Positions 11,291 through 23,510 of a stretch of DNA of 64,000 nt are shown here, piece after piece. The DNA lies in contig CM054180.1 in the NCBI GenBank assembly GCA_028829895.1, positions 115,927,973 to 115,991,972 of the forward strand, read 5' to 3'. The stretch comes from Sinotaia quadrata (taxonomy: Eukaryota; Mollusca; Gastropoda; Architaenioglossa; Viviparidae). Position 1 is the first letter of the stretch. Every line of letters begins with the position of its first letter. Under the pieces are notes generated by a model, which saw only the letters and a list, made by a program, of their open reading frames with translations, did no database searches and had not been told where the DNA came from. The translations under genes and the position numbers were made by a program.

Positions 11291-13010
11291 GTCCATATTT
11301 TTGTGTGGGGAGGTACTCCGTGATATAATCTGTCTCTGCCACAGTTTTTTGTTCTTGTTTGTTTGATTACATTTTCTTTTGATTGTCTTCATCGCATCTA
11401 AAATAATCTTTTTGGCATGTGTAAGGTATGCAGCTACGCGGGTAATTGTGCACAATATTGATCAATTTAACATTTCCCAAAGCCTGCTTACAGGCTTGAT
11501 AAAACGTTCACCTGCCCTTTCTAAGGAACGTAAGGAAATGTTTCGCTCAAAACTTGCGCAATGAAAATGACTCAGATTGTCAACCATTTTCAGAGGACGG
11601 TCTATATTTATTTACAACTACTGTTGATTGTACTGAGTAGCTTTTGAAAAGGTCCCTCGTCCCTCCTTGGCCAATGGTGTACAGTGTCACATCTTACTCT
11701 GGCTCTATATCCAACCTCTCACCCCCGCATACACTCCTTTCACCTAAACAGTGTTGATGACCCGGATTTAAATATCAACACTATAAGCTCGTACATCAAA
11801 CGGCTTTATAGCAATCTACTACCGATTACTATAGTTTTGCGTAGTTTTGCTCGTCCGATTTCCACCAGTAATACTGTTATTGTGGGTCGTTTGGTACAGC
11901 CCGAATCCACAGCAGACGACAAACGATGAATGGCGCGAAACCAATGTCGAGAACCAGTTCGATACATCCAGCTTATCGTTCGAATCCAGGTAAGCGATAT
12001 GATATTCTAACTTTACGTCAGTATAAATGTACGCTCTGTCTTGTTTCAACACACTGACAGTTGCTTAGCTCTCGGTACAATTCTGGCGAAGGTAAAATGG
12101 CTCCCATTCACGACTGACTAAAGCCATTACTGACACCGTTTCACATAACAGCTTTGCCATTTTGGTATGGCAGTCAATAGGCGGCTTAGGGTGTAGAAGA
12201 AAAAGAAAAAGAAATTAGCGTTTGAAATATGCTGTCTGTTCACTCTAGGATAAAGAACATTTTCTGAAGATAGCTCACTTTAACGACACTAGTTTTCTAC
12301 TGAATTAATGTAAACATTAGTCTTCTGGGCAGACAAGTTATCTCCCATTATTCGATACGAATACATGCAAATTCCGGTTCGCAGTAGGAACGCTTGGCAT
12401 ATTTAACTATTTTTTTTCTTTTATTTTCAGTCCCAGGCTGTTGAAATTCCCCCACCCCTCTCTCTCTCTTTCTCTACAAAAGGACGTTGGTACATAAATT
12501 TAAATTCATGTCAAATCGATAAAGTCATTCTAAGTACGGCTTTAAAGAAATAATAATAATAATAATTGCATAGTTATTATTTGCAATGAGACATATTTTT
12601 AAAAAACAATAGGACAGCCATATAGAAAAAAATCAAACAAAACGATTAAATACTCAATTATGCTGCATCAAATGACAGAAACAAAAGCAAGCTAGCTAGC
12701 CAGATAGCTAGATAGATCGATTGATTAGAAATTCAAAGACAACGGAGAGCGGAAATGGCCCCGGTATTAACATTTGAGTATGAAGATTATCTGAATCAAC
12801 GTCAGGAAATTAAACATCTGTCCAACTGCTAAAAGCATCACTCTTTGGAAGTGCTCACAATCTCCATAAAACTTTTCATCTTCCAGAATCCTATAGGATT
12901 CCAAGACCAAGGTTCACAGACAAAATATACTAATAGATAACAGAAGTCATAAACCAGTGAATAATAATATACTTGTATCAGACTATCACTGAACAATAAT
13001 TATTACAAAA
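11291..13010. other. Gene-free stretch
   Basis: Unique sequence with small simple repeats: CT-rich 12458-12475, ATA repeats about 12548-12567, and GCTAGCTAGCCAGATAGCTA at about 12690-12715. ORFs at 11379-12052 have no recognisable domain. Confidence 0.45.
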
Positions 13011-13625
13011 GTGTGACAGTGCCACCCTAGTTATTGGTTATTATTATTATTATTATTATTAATAATAATAATAATAACATTAATCATCAATAGCTAATTA
13101 CAAGTGAATAGAATCTTAATTTATGTTATTAATAATTCTCCAGAAGACACAACTCGTCCCTCTCACTTGGCGGATATGCAGGTGCTGTAAACGTTTTCTC
13201 TCTTCCACAACATTAATGACAAACATTTACTGTCACACGGTATTTCCGTAGGTGGAAAACGTCTTACCAAGGGAGAAGATAAATATGTCTTTAATCTATA
13301 TTTAGTGAGCCCCCATCCCATCCACTATCTCTCCATCATATGGTTATCAACAATAAGTGTAAGAAGGTCAATAAATTTAACAGTGAATATAATAAATACA
13401 TTGAAAAGATTATTTGACATCGCTATTTCCATGAAACCATGTTTAAAGAATTTCAATGCGTATACAGTCTTAATTCAACAGATTAATATCACTATAAATC
13501 AGAGGATCATTCTTATCATAGAACAGAAATGGAGTTATAGAGAGATAAGCAATAATAGTTTGTACATAACCTTGTCTTGACGATGCCACAATATTCCATC
13601 ATGCACTTTTGTAACAATGTCACAA
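13011..13625. repeat. Dispersed repeat family A, copy 2
   Basis: A diverged relative of 3052-3720 in the same orientation. It opens with GTGTGACAGTGCCACCC, then a TTA/AAT microsatellite, then the shared blocks. The ends were not found precisely, and no terminal repeats or target duplications could be assigned. Confidence 0.6.
13037..13077. repeat. Palindromic (TTA)n(TAA)n microsatellite
   Basis: TTATTATTATTATTATTATT runs directly into AATAATAATAATAATAA. It can fold on itself as a long hairpin or cruciform. Confidence 0.9.
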
Positions 13626-14293
13626 GTTTATTGTTCACAAAAGAATTGTCAATTCTTCATGTGCTTCTCTAGCATGCAGTAGAGTGCCCCACAGCCACTG
13701 CTCTTTCTGGAGATTAATCTGGGTGCTCTAATCTGGGTATTAGTTCCCTCAAGCAGAACAACAATATAGCAATTTTCAGTAACTTCTGTATATCAGAAAT
13801 TCCACATTGTAGTCAAGCAGTCTTGCTGACATGCTTTAATAGGTGCAGTGTATCCTTACACTTACTCGCTGGGGTAGAGACTTCTTAAATCTACCACGGT
13901 CATATAGTTTATAAATCAATAAACTGGGAACTTCTAGAAAGGCTGCCCTTTTCCTGTAAAATACTAATATATAATCACGGATCAATCTTAAGTTTTCCAA
14001 TTTATCATCTCTATCTCCATTCTTACATTTAAGTCTCAACTTACAGTTTCCTGCAACAGTATTTATTAGCCAAATGCACACATACAGCATAATACATAAA
14101 ACATAATAATTTATGAACGTGTTCACTAGAAACAATGTCAAGTGTTTAACATACTACATAAAAGCATCAAACTTCACAATTGTAAAAGTAATCATCTGTC
14201 ACGTAATACAACTCTACATAAAACACAAGTATATCAGTAATAAAATGCATGACATATTCTTAAATCCATTCTCTTTCAATCAATCAGTTAACT
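13626..14293. other. Stretch between dispersed repeats A and B
   Basis: AT-rich, no recognised genes. It could be the interior of one element joining repeats A and B. Confidence 0.4.
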
Positions 14294-14520
14294 CACCATT
14301 AAGTTAACAGCTACCTTTCGGACTTGACCGGACTTCAGCCACACCAGTTTCAAAGTGATTAGAGAATAGAATTATTTCAGCAGGTAAACTTTGATCTCAG
14401 TGAATTGGCTTGTCTCGTTCCTTTTAAATCTCAACCATTGGATAATAGAAACTACTTATCTACATAAGACCGGTTTATTATTACATCAGCAAGTTCTAGC
14501 ACATTCTTCAAGAGCTGTTA
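14294..14520. repeat. Dispersed repeat family B, copy 2
   Basis: A relative of 8163-8385 in the same orientation. It lies some 670 bp after family A copy 2, so families A and B may be two ends of one longer element that is fragmented elsewhere. Confidence 0.65.
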
Positions 14521-17080
14521 TTTTACAAAACACTCAGTACCCGAAGGTCATGTCACGCTGACATTAAACAGGTAATATAATTTTTTTTAATAGGGACAGA
14601 CAACTCTGCTCTATCACAAACCGAAATAATTTACAGTTAGAACTGTTAGATTAGCACTGAATTCAGAAGTGTTTCCACCTCCTACTTTTAAACAATTAAA
14701 ACAGGGGTGAAGTGGGTCAGTAGTGCTATTTTTACTACAAGTTGATTTATAGACCGGTTTTTATGTAAAGCCACAAACTGACAACTTACTTGTAGTGATT
14801 GCGTGCCATTTTATCCGTGATGATAAGATTTAAAATAATGTATTGAGTAAAAGAATCCAGATTTCCAGTAGAGCCTTTGCTAACAAGATCAAAAGAGCTA
14901 AGAAAAACGTTGGATTTCAAAATGCCGCAGAAAGAAACTTTAAGAAAAGGAGTTTTGAAAGAAATCTGCATGAAAACATTTTGTGATTTTTCGTGAACTA
15001 TCATCTACGTATGTACTTAATTTCAAAGACATTAATTGCTGTAAACAATTTGTACTAAATCTTTTTTCAAGTCTGCTTAGTATATATATTATATGAAGAT
15101 GAAATCCATTTTACATCAGCAACAACGACAGCTACACAAAGAAGTATCAAACTGCGCGGAAGACTTCGTGTACGTAAAAGCGCAGGTTAGATCTACCATC
15201 AAAGGGAAGGAACTGTGCGCCACTGTCTTAGGCATGCATATAGGAGTGGGTGGTTAGAGAAGACAGAGGTTATGGACTTCTTGTCAGTTTGAGCTTGTAA
15301 AAGTGAAGTCAACTGGCAAGACGGCAACAGGGTATTTATACAGGATATTTACACAGTAAAAAATCACATTTCTAGGGAACTAGCAGTGCGCTTAGCTACA
15401 ACAATAAAGAGTCCCTGACTGAGCAATCGTTTCTTACGTCATCAAGTTTCCAGACGTCATGGATCATGTGACCAGTTTGTGAAAGGAAACATTGTTTTAT
15501 TGCTAGCTGATAAAACCGTCGTGGGTGGTAAAGAAATCAAGAAAGAAAAGTTGTTTTTGTGCCAAACTGCTAATATGTAGTTTCTTTAAATACATGTAGT
15601 TTCCTGTGTATTGGTACTGAATCGAATGTTTGCGCATGCGTGCCCTGCGTGTCCGTAACTATTAAATCGAAACCACTGTTCATTCGCAGTTTTGAAATAA
15701 ACTGAAAAAACTCCACAAACTTGTTAGATACTTGCTAATACTGTTTAGTCCAAAATAAGCTAAAGTATATGCACATGTGTTAGATCCTTCTGTAATGACG
15801 TATTAAAAATGACAATAGTAGAAGAGCAAATACTGATATGGGGAGCTCATCATTACGTCAGGCCTTAATGGCTCGGTGATGTTTAATTGTTCCTTTAATG
15901 GCACAATTATGTGCTAACATAGCTGCCTACTTACCGTTTCAGTGCATTAACCTTATGCCAAGTTGTCGCTATTCAAAAGTTTTAAATTATACTCTTACCC
16001 ACGCCGAAGAACACAAATGATCGCTTTGAAAGTGAGAGACACCAGATACATAGACACAGTAGATTATTCACAACCTTAAAAAGAACTGGGGGGGGGGGGG
16101 GGCGGGTGCCAGAAAATAATAGAGGTATTTTAGGAATATGATTGGAAAGTTTAATCATCGAAGTTGCTCATTACAATCTTACGTCCGTTTATAGATCTTA
16201 GATCTGTCCCGCTCGAAAAAAATCGACAATACCGGTTTGTACACGACGAAACTCACCATGCTGTGTGTCCTCATTGGGCATTTGTTCATTGGATGGCCCT
16301 TGGCTATTATTTCAGGATCGAATTCTACCGCCAAGTGCACCTTTACTTAGTTGGGGTGCCATGAACATTCTTTAGCTGACTGAATCTACTCTTGCCCGGA
16401 TACAGATGTGTGATTCTTTCAAGTCAACTAGGCGACGCGAGCGTAACACATGATAATAATCACATTTGTGTGTTTCACTCACACTAACACCCAGAAACCG
16501 CAATAGACCTTTCATCTTCACGATGTTCTCAGCCTTGGTCTGCTCCTGGGGGATCCCCACAGCCTCGCGGTGCATCTGAGGTGGAGGGCAGGAGGGCTGG
16601 CGGAAGGGGGTGAAACAGGTTGCACCAGTTTGGCGCACACCCTCAACCGCCCTCCGTCGGCCGGGGGGGGGGGGAGGGATCGAAGCCGCCTCTTAATCAC
16701 ATTTCTTTTTAAGAAGACTTTTTGACACACACACACACTGGTCAGAAATCGGTGAAAGGGAGCGAATTAGTGCCAATAAGAAGCCAATTTTATTTCTCAT
16801 ATATTAACAAAGAAAACTGTGCATACATACATATGGGTGTTGTATTGTGTGCTGTATGGGAGGAAGAAAAATTCTTAAATGAAGATCTCAAATTAAAATA
16901 CTGTGAGAGAAAATAGAAAAGCGTTGACGTAACGGTTTTATAAAAAATTAAAGACAAGAAATGCTGTCTCACAACTTAGGAAATAGTTCCAATGAAAATG
17001 AAAACTTTTGTAAACTAAAAATTCTTGCCCTTACAGCATGATGCAGTACAACGAACAGTCATTTGTATAGCTTGCCAACA
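14521..17080. other. Gene-free stretch
   Basis: Unique sequence with G-runs at about 16089-16102 and 16664-16677. Several palindromic or near-CRE motifs occur (TTACGTCA near 15435 and 15853). ORFs at 14786-15004, 16164-16972 and similar show no family signature. Confidence 0.45.
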
Positions 17081-17245
17081 TCAAAACGTCGTCTCTTAAA
17101 ATGGCAACAGCTAAATTGTTCATGGTAATTATGGCTTGAACATAAAAACGTCGTCTGTTAAAATGGCAACAGCTAAATTGTTCATGGTAATTATGGCTTG
17201 AACATAAAAACGTCATCTATTAAAATGGCAACGAGTAATTTGTTC
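17081..17245. repeat. 62-bp tandem repeat, about 2.7 copies
   Basis: The unit holds AAAACGTCGTCTGTTAAAAT, GGCAACAGCTAAATTGTTCA and TGGTAATTATGGCTTGAACA. The third copy is partial and diverged. The 61-aa minus-strand ORF across it is a repeat artefact. Confidence 0.9.
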
Positions 17246-17543
17246 ATGTCGACCTTTTTTGTAGAGGGTCTCAGTTAACGATTCTGGAATAAGCTATGTT
17301 CTCCAGCACTTTCTTGGCTTATAGTATACCAGTTAAACAAGAAAGAAAACAAGCAGTGCGCATGTGCCCAACCATAGGAATGATTGTCACGGAAGCCTTT
17401 TAAACGACGCCTGCTGTCTAAATGTGCCCAGGCAAGATCTGTCGTCCTGTCAATAAGTACTGAGGGGGGTCTTTGACCTCATAGACCGTTAGCCTCACAC
17501 AGTAAATATCCACTGCCCTCAGGAGGGTGGGGTGATGGATAGG

Positions 17544-17708
17544 GGTTCACCGACAAATGCGCGCCCCGACAAATGCGCGCCGACAAAATCGCGATGGACA
17601 AAAGCGCGACGACGCGTTATGTCCCTAACTCTAACCCTAACCCCAAATCATAACCCTAACCCTAACCTAACCCTAAATCTAACCCTATCGCGCATTTGAC
17701 GGGTCACC
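17544..17708. mobile_element. 165-bp MITE-like element with telomere-like internal repeats and 9-bp target-site duplication
   Basis: The direct repeat ATGGATAGG flanks it exactly (17535-17543 and 17709-17717). The ends are inverted: GGTTCACCGACAAATGCGCG on the left matches the complement of the right end at 16 of 20 positions. Inside, the left-end motif CGACAAATGCGCGCC is repeated in degenerate form about four times. A run of TAACCC-type repeats (about 17623-17687) follows. A 9-bp duplication is typical of Mutator-like transposons (known), so a non-autonomous MULE is a reasonable guess. There is no coding capacity. Confidence 0.7.
17623..17687. repeat. Telomere-like (TAACCC)n array inside the MITE-like element
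   Basis: About ten TAACCC/CTAACC units with small variations, the C-rich complement of TTAGGG. The array is bounded on both sides by the element's own CGCG-containing ends, so it is part of the element and not a chance interstitial telomere tract. Confidence 0.75.
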
Positions 17709-17717
17709 ATGGATAGG

Positions 17718-19265
17718 AAGCTCTGACCACTACATTACATAACTCTCTCTCTCCTTTGGAGAAAAAAGTCTCTCTCTTCAATTTCTAATTGTTTTGATGT
17801 CGAGGTTTGTATACTTATTCATGTGCAAATATTTAGTTCTGTTTCAGGCGTGACTGGTAGTTGAAGAAGAGAAGTTTATAGGGCATTTTTCGAACAGTTA
17901 TTTTTCGTTGGCCTGAGACCGGTTGGCAGGTAAAATCTCAATGGTTGGGAGAATAACCAGATGACTGACAAATTCAGTGACCATTTAGCTAAAAAGGGAA
18001 TTTATTCAATTTTCACTTAATGTATGAGTCAGTTTTGGAAAGGATGCATTACTTCTAACCCATACAAGCCGAGCTGACATCAAAAGAGAAGTATATGTCT
18101 GCCTGATTGATTGATTGATTCATTCATTCATTCAGTGACTGAGTGATTGATGCTCCATTGATTTCCTGGACAGGAAATCAATATTATACTCGAGTATAAT
18201 AGCCCCAGAACATTCCCTTTTTAAAATTTAATAAAAAAAAGAAATGTAAATCTTAACACTTTTACACTTTGGATAGTCTCTCCGGTCTAAATTTTCTCCA
18301 TTGCATAGGTTCTCTCCTGTCGATGCATAGCCTCTCTATTCTATATTCTCTCCATTGTATACTATCTCCATTCTATAGTGTCTCCAATGTATAGTGTCTC
18401 TACACGCGAGTCTCTCTATTGTGTAGTCTCTATCGTATCTCCATGTATAGTCTACACTGTTCTATAATTTTCTCCATTGGTGTTCGTGAGGCAGTAAACC
18501 TTAGGGATTTGCCTAGACACAGTCATAGTTTTAGTGTCACAATGTTGAATGTATCACGGCCTAACTGAAATTTTCAGTCTCATATTGGTATGACCTGGTT
18601 TAGAAGTGCTTATTCCCGTCTGATTTATCTATTGTTTCTGCTTAACAACCAAAAAAATCATCCGTTGATTTCGCGGGTGAGTGCACGTGACGAAGTCTGA
18701 GGCAGCAGTAGTGTAGTTCACTGACAAAAAGAGACGATGAAGACTGTACCCAGTAGATCGTACCTGCAATAACTAGGCTCTCCCTGATGAAGGTGGCACA
18801 TCAGCGAGAGTGTGTGTGGGGGGTGAGGATGGCTGCCTACGTATTGTCAGAATTTTCTGTACGTATTTAGCGTCAGTTATATATATGGTACTGTTAGGAT
18901 TGGCACCTAACTTTAATGCGCCGTAAGTCTCTGTCTCTTTTTATTCCCTCTATCCCAGTCAGGTCGGGTGTAACTTATGCATGCATTTTCGTTTTTTACA
19001 GCCGGAACTTGCTGTTCCTTTTGTGGAAAAGTCTCTGCCATTATTTGAAAGTGCAGACACCTAGGGTGCAATTAGGGGTCTCTCTGTAGGTCTGAGTGTA
19101 CTTAGTTTTTTAAAATATGGATTTATTTTGAACTCAGTGTATATCCGACAGGCAAGAGATGTACAAAAAAAAACAACAAAGCTTGCCCGCTGCTCGCACG
19201 TGCTCATACCTGAATTGGATTTAAAATGCAGTCACCCCCTAACTTACGTAATACGCGATTTAGGT
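17718..19265. other. Gene-free stretch with simple repeats
   Basis: GATT/CATT microsatellite at about 18105-18135. A degenerate TCTCTCCATTGTATAG-type minisatellite spans about 18275-18480. The rest is unique sequence. No exon is recognised. Confidence 0.55.
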
Positions 19266-19525
19266 GGACTTGGATTTTTAAGCAACATATTTGGGTTTAC
19301 GCAGCACCCAATGTTTCGACATAAACACAATGTTTGGGCTTATGCAGTTCCCCACGTTTCGGCTTAAAGCAACATATTTGGGTTTATGCAGTCCCCCATG
19401 TTTCGACATAAGCAACATGTTTGGGTTTATTCAACATATTTGGGCTTATGCAACATGTTTGGGTTTATTCAACATTTGGACTTATGCAACCTGCTTGGGT
19501 ATAAGCAACATGCTTGGGCTTATGT
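19266..19525. repeat. Degenerate minisatellite, about 20-44 bp units
   Basis: Repeats of TTTGGGTTTATGCA with CCCCCATGTTTCGACATAAG in the left part, shortening to TTTGGGCTTATGCAACATG in the right part. Overlapping ORFs here (up to 109 aa) are repeat artefacts. Confidence 0.85.
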
Positions 19526-21262
19526 GGAACTTTGCATTAGTTCGAGTAATTGGAATTCATGTATTATTTTCGAAAGTCTCTTTTTCAAAAGCAAACAACC
19601 CCCCCCCCCCTACTCCTTAATTACCATTTCAAAATATTCATTTCGAAAAGAAGGAGCTTAAGGTCTAACGCTCGCTATTGTTATATTGGTATTGAGATGC
19701 GACCGATAGATATCTATGTTATGCATGTTCGTAATTTTAACTCATTCTTTTCTATTTTTCATCGTTGTTTATTTGTCCTCTGTCTTTCTTTATTTTTCCA
19801 TGTACGAGTGACGTACATTTGATGCACTTAACGCCACCCTATTGTTCACAGGATACTTAGTGGATATCAATGTACATGAGTTGTACAATCGGTATTTTAT
19901 CTAGCACACGTAAGCCATCGGCATTGTACTTTGCCTATCCCGTCCTGCGCATCAATAGTGACTAGAATAGGCTGAGACCGGCTACACTTTTCGTAGTACA
20001 CCAACAGATGCAAGGCTCACAGTCTGCACCACCTGCCTGACTGACCGGGTCGTGAAAACCACCACCACCAGTCAGCCTGACACAAAGCCTAACAGTGAAC
20101 ACTAATGTCGCACTCGCGTCTTTGTGATTAATTTCATTATAAATTCTTTCAGCCATCATTACGTTTTTCCTTATAAAGTTTTTCTAGGTTATCCCTAAGT
20201 TCACGAGTATTTGTGTTCTTATATATGTCAGGTTGGGATTGGGGGTCTGGCCACAGCCGTTTGTAATTGTTATGTTTTAAATGTTTAAATGTTAGTTACT
20301 CGTGACGCCTGACACCACTGAAGTGTGGGTGGACCTGTGGTTGGCTACGTTAAGGTTTTAATTATTTCTAAAACCCCACCCCTCAATAACCATTGCATCT
20401 TAAAGAGTTATCAGGTTAATTTAAATTCCACCTCACCCACCAGTCAGGTAAAAGGATGATGGTGATGATTATGATAATACAGTACTAACAAACAACAGTT
20501 GCAACTTCAGAGATTTTTTTCTCGAAATTATCAGTTATGTCACGACATCGTTTTTATTTTTGACATCTTCTTATTATGACGTCATATAAATATAATTGTC
20601 ATGAATGACTTCATGCATTTTTTTTAAACGCTGGCCATGACAGGCAAGTGATTTTAAAAGGACTTTTCAAATTCTTTGAAGCAAAAATTCCTAAAATCAC
20701 AATAAAATTCTATGTATAAATTGCGGTTCGTAACCGTTATTAATTATTATGTTTACTTGATAGGAATTAAATACTTTCTAGTGTTTCTTATAGCTGTTGT
20801 TGTTCCAGTTAACGGACACCTGATGTCCTCGGGTGGTGGTGGGAAGCTTTCGTTTCTTGAATCCTGGTGGCCTGCACACTTGTGTTGCTGTCAGTTTATT
20901 TCTGTTTAATGTTGGCTGCAAAGTCGTTACATGCATACAGAGTACTGCTGTTGTTTATATTTTGATTTACAACTGATGCTTGTTAAGTATTTTTTATTCA
21001 ACCCAGACGTTACGATGGCTGGTTGGTACTGTGAGCCCAACGAGATCCTTCAAATTCGATAGAACTAAAGTGTCATTGTCATCCAAAGTTCCTGGCCAGG
21101 GTCAGTTTTCTTCTGACAACTGGCTTTCTTACTGAGAGAGGAAGGATACAAATTGTGCATCGTAAAGACATTGTAACGGCTTACCATCTTCCCTGCGCTC
21201 TCTTGAATGACTGTTACTTTAACAATTTCCACAGCTGATGTTATCGGTTTATTTGATAGAAT
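19526..21262. other. Gene-free stretch
   Basis: C-run (about 19600-19609), then unique sequence. The CRE-TATA pair at 20577 is listed separately. No convincing exons. Confidence 0.45.
20577..20594 (+). promoter_or_regulatory. CRE palindrome fused to a TATA-like element
   Basis: A full CRE, TGACGTCA (20577-20584), runs straight into TATAAATATA. Tight CRE-TATA pairing is typical of cAMP-responsive core promoters. The following 100 bp holds no convincing coding exon. Confidence 0.25.
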
Positions 21263-21268
21263 GCGCGC

Positions 21269-21299
<31 letters not shown>

Positions 21300-21307
21300 T
21301 GTGTGTA
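21263..21307. repeat. (CG)n(TG)n alternating purine-pyrimidine tract
   Basis: About ten CG dinucleotides run into about eleven TG dinucleotides. Strong Z-DNA potential (known property of such tracts). Confidence 0.95.
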
Positions 21308-21939
21308 TTATATGCACTTCACAATGCCGTTCTCCTTTACATAATTATCATTACAACCAGTATTTGATGATAGATTTTTAAAATTATTAAAATTTGGGGA
21401 TTGTTGTAAAATATTATTTAATAATATTACAAGTTAATAATTTACTTCGAATCTTGATTTCATCACACATGTTCTGTACTGACTAAATACACTGACCATC
21501 TCTCAGTTGATTTCAAAATGGAAGAATTAAAAAAAAATAAGTCTGTCTATTAATTTAATGAGGTTATTATTTAATTTTTCAAAAATAAATTAATTAAGAA
21601 TGATGATTTTAGTTTGTTTTGTTTTTGTTTTATATCAGATAAAAAGTAATGAAATATTATAAAACTTTAGAATAAATAATTTAATAGGAGACAAAGTTAT
21701 GCTGACCTTCATGTAATTGCTCTAAGATGGTTTGATGGAAGACACGGTTGAAAAGGAAGCAAAGAAAATGCATTTTAATTCATTCAGCCAAACATGCCTA
21801 GAAAATTCTCGATATGTGAAGACAGTGTCAAATAACTTTCTCGTGTTTGCTGATTTCGCGGACAGCACGCCATCTTGGCGAGGAAGGTTCGCGTTCATAA
21901 ATGGATGAGAAGAGGGACTTTAATCAATTGTAGCTTCTG
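21308..21939. other. AT-rich unique stretch
   Basis: Very AT-rich from 21360 to 21710 and then mixed. No features recognised. Confidence 0.45.
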
Positions 21940-22492
21940 CGCCTTTAAATAAACTATATATATATGTAATAAACTTCAGCGCCTTGCAATAAACTATACA
22001 TAATAAACTTGAGCGCCTTGCAATAAACTATATAAATAATAAACTTCAGCGCCTTGAAATAAACTATAGGCTTACATAATAAACTTCAGCGCCTTGAAAT
22101 AAACTATAGGCCTACATAATAAACTTCAGCGCTTTGAAATAAACTATATATATAATAAACTTCAACGCCTTGAAATAAACTATAGGCTTACATAATAAAA
22201 TTCAGCGCCTTGAAATAAACTATAGGCCTACATAATAAACTTCAGCGCTTTGAAATAAACTATATATATATGTAATAACCTTCAACGCCTTGAAATAAAC
22301 TATAGGCCTACATAATAAACTTCAGCGCCCTGAAATAAACTATATATATATATATAATAAACTTCAGCGCCTTGAATTAAACTATATATATAATAAACTT
22401 CAGCGCCTTGAAATAAATTATACATATATAATAAACTTCAGTGCCTTGAAATAAACTACACATATATAATAAACGTCAGCGCCTTGAAACTG
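21940..22492. repeat. Minisatellite of about 36-46 bp units, about 14 copies, upstream of exon 1B
   Basis: Core AATAAACTTCAGCGCCTTGA plus AATAAACTAT. Two spacer types alternate irregularly: ATAGGCCTACAT and ATATATATAT. The array ends about 540 bp before the exon 1B start codon. Confidence 0.93.
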
Positions 22493-22494
22493 GC

Positions 22495-23034
22495 CGTAAT
22501 AAACATCAGTGGTGATGGGAGCGGGATCCGGAGAGTTGTCGAGTTAAACGGAAAGTAATCGTTTTTGTTTTTTTTTTTAATTTAGAGATGCTCGTGAACA
22601 CGCACTAAAGGGGTGCGGGTAGGGGGGGGAGAGAATCACACGTCACAAAGATAAAGTTAGCCGTGACTAGGAGCTTGCGCAACAAAGCAAATGAGACTTC
22701 CTGTCAGGTGGTGTTCATGTGACATGTAACGCATGTACACCACAGTACGTGTCATGAACATAGGGCAAACTAGTCATTACTCACCAGCACATTGTCGAAA
22801 CCCGATAACAGGTCATTGAGACAGTCAAGTCATTGAAAAACTCTCACACACACACGCACACGCCTTATAATAACCGGCGGATACGAGCACAGCCTTAATG
22901 AGTACCGCTGGCACAGACCAGGGACGTACAAGTATCATCGAGTTACATTTATAACAAGCAGTTTTATACTCTCTACTGTGCTCAGCGCGTCGCCAGAAGG
23001 CCGCACAATTTTGTCAGTATTGTGACGCATCTGC
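22495..23034 (+). promoter_or_regulatory. Probable promoter and 5' UTR of exon 1B
   Basis: This CpG-containing, mostly non-repetitive stretch lies between a 40-bp-class minisatellite and the first ATG of exon 1B. It holds a TTATAATAA at 22865-22873, a TTTATAC near 22962, and GC-rich sequence (CTCAGCGCGTCGCCAG) shortly before the start. No single decisive core element is visible. The call rests mainly on position. Confidence 0.45.
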
Positions 23035-23155
23035 ATGACCGAGCAGGACATAGCAATGGCCTCCAACTATAACAAAATGACGTCGCCGTCAGACGTAATT
23101 CAGGTGGAAAGTCACCCAGCAGCTAAGCTCATGTCTGGACCTTTCAGCGGCACAG
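23035..23155 (+). CDS. STOM: Exon 1B: main candidate first coding exon of the stomatin gene
   Basis: It encodes about 40 residues ([15 protein letters not shown]...SGPFSGT) and ends ACAG|GTAAGG, a strong donor, in phase 1. The leftover G joins AC at 46662 to make Asp, giving [12 protein letters not shown]. An in-frame TGA at 23023-23025 lies just upstream, so 23035 is the first possible ATG. Its context is weak (T at -3). A second in-frame ATG at 23056 has a strong context (G at -3, G at +4) and may be the real start, giving 303 aa. The peptide is polar and has no signal sequence, as expected for the cytosolic N-terminus of a stomatin. Confidence 0.7.
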
Positions 23156-23469
23156 GTAAGGGAGATAAACTGTAAGGATTACTGTTGGATTCTAATTCTT
23201 AAGGCGCAGTTTTGTTTCTACTAACTGGCCGAGCGCGAGTCTTACGTTTGTAAATAGTTTCCCTTCTCTGTAGCGGAGGTCTATAATTAGATGATCGTGA
23301 CCCATATCTCTGGATGGCGACTTAAATAAACACGTAAATATATACGAAGTGGGCTTGGCCTTGACTCCAGTTTTCAAGAGTTACTCCACTTGCAAGATTA
23401 GCTGATGGAAATGCGTTCATTTGTTAATAAAGTTTTACAGAACGGAAAATGCTGTATGTACGTATGTAG

Positions 23470-23510
<41 letters not shown>

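Noticed and set aside
11965..11992. tRNA B-box-like GTTCGAATCC
   Set aside because: No matching A box or cloverleaf arms could be laid out around it.
13836..14141. Minus-strand 101-codon ORF between dispersed repeats A and B
   Set aside because: No transposase, reverse transcriptase or other motif; probably chance inside an AT-rich repeat element.
21015..21031. Possible further first exon MAGWY with a phase-1 GTGAGC donor
   Set aside because: Only five codons, no promoter context, and the ORF could arise by chance.
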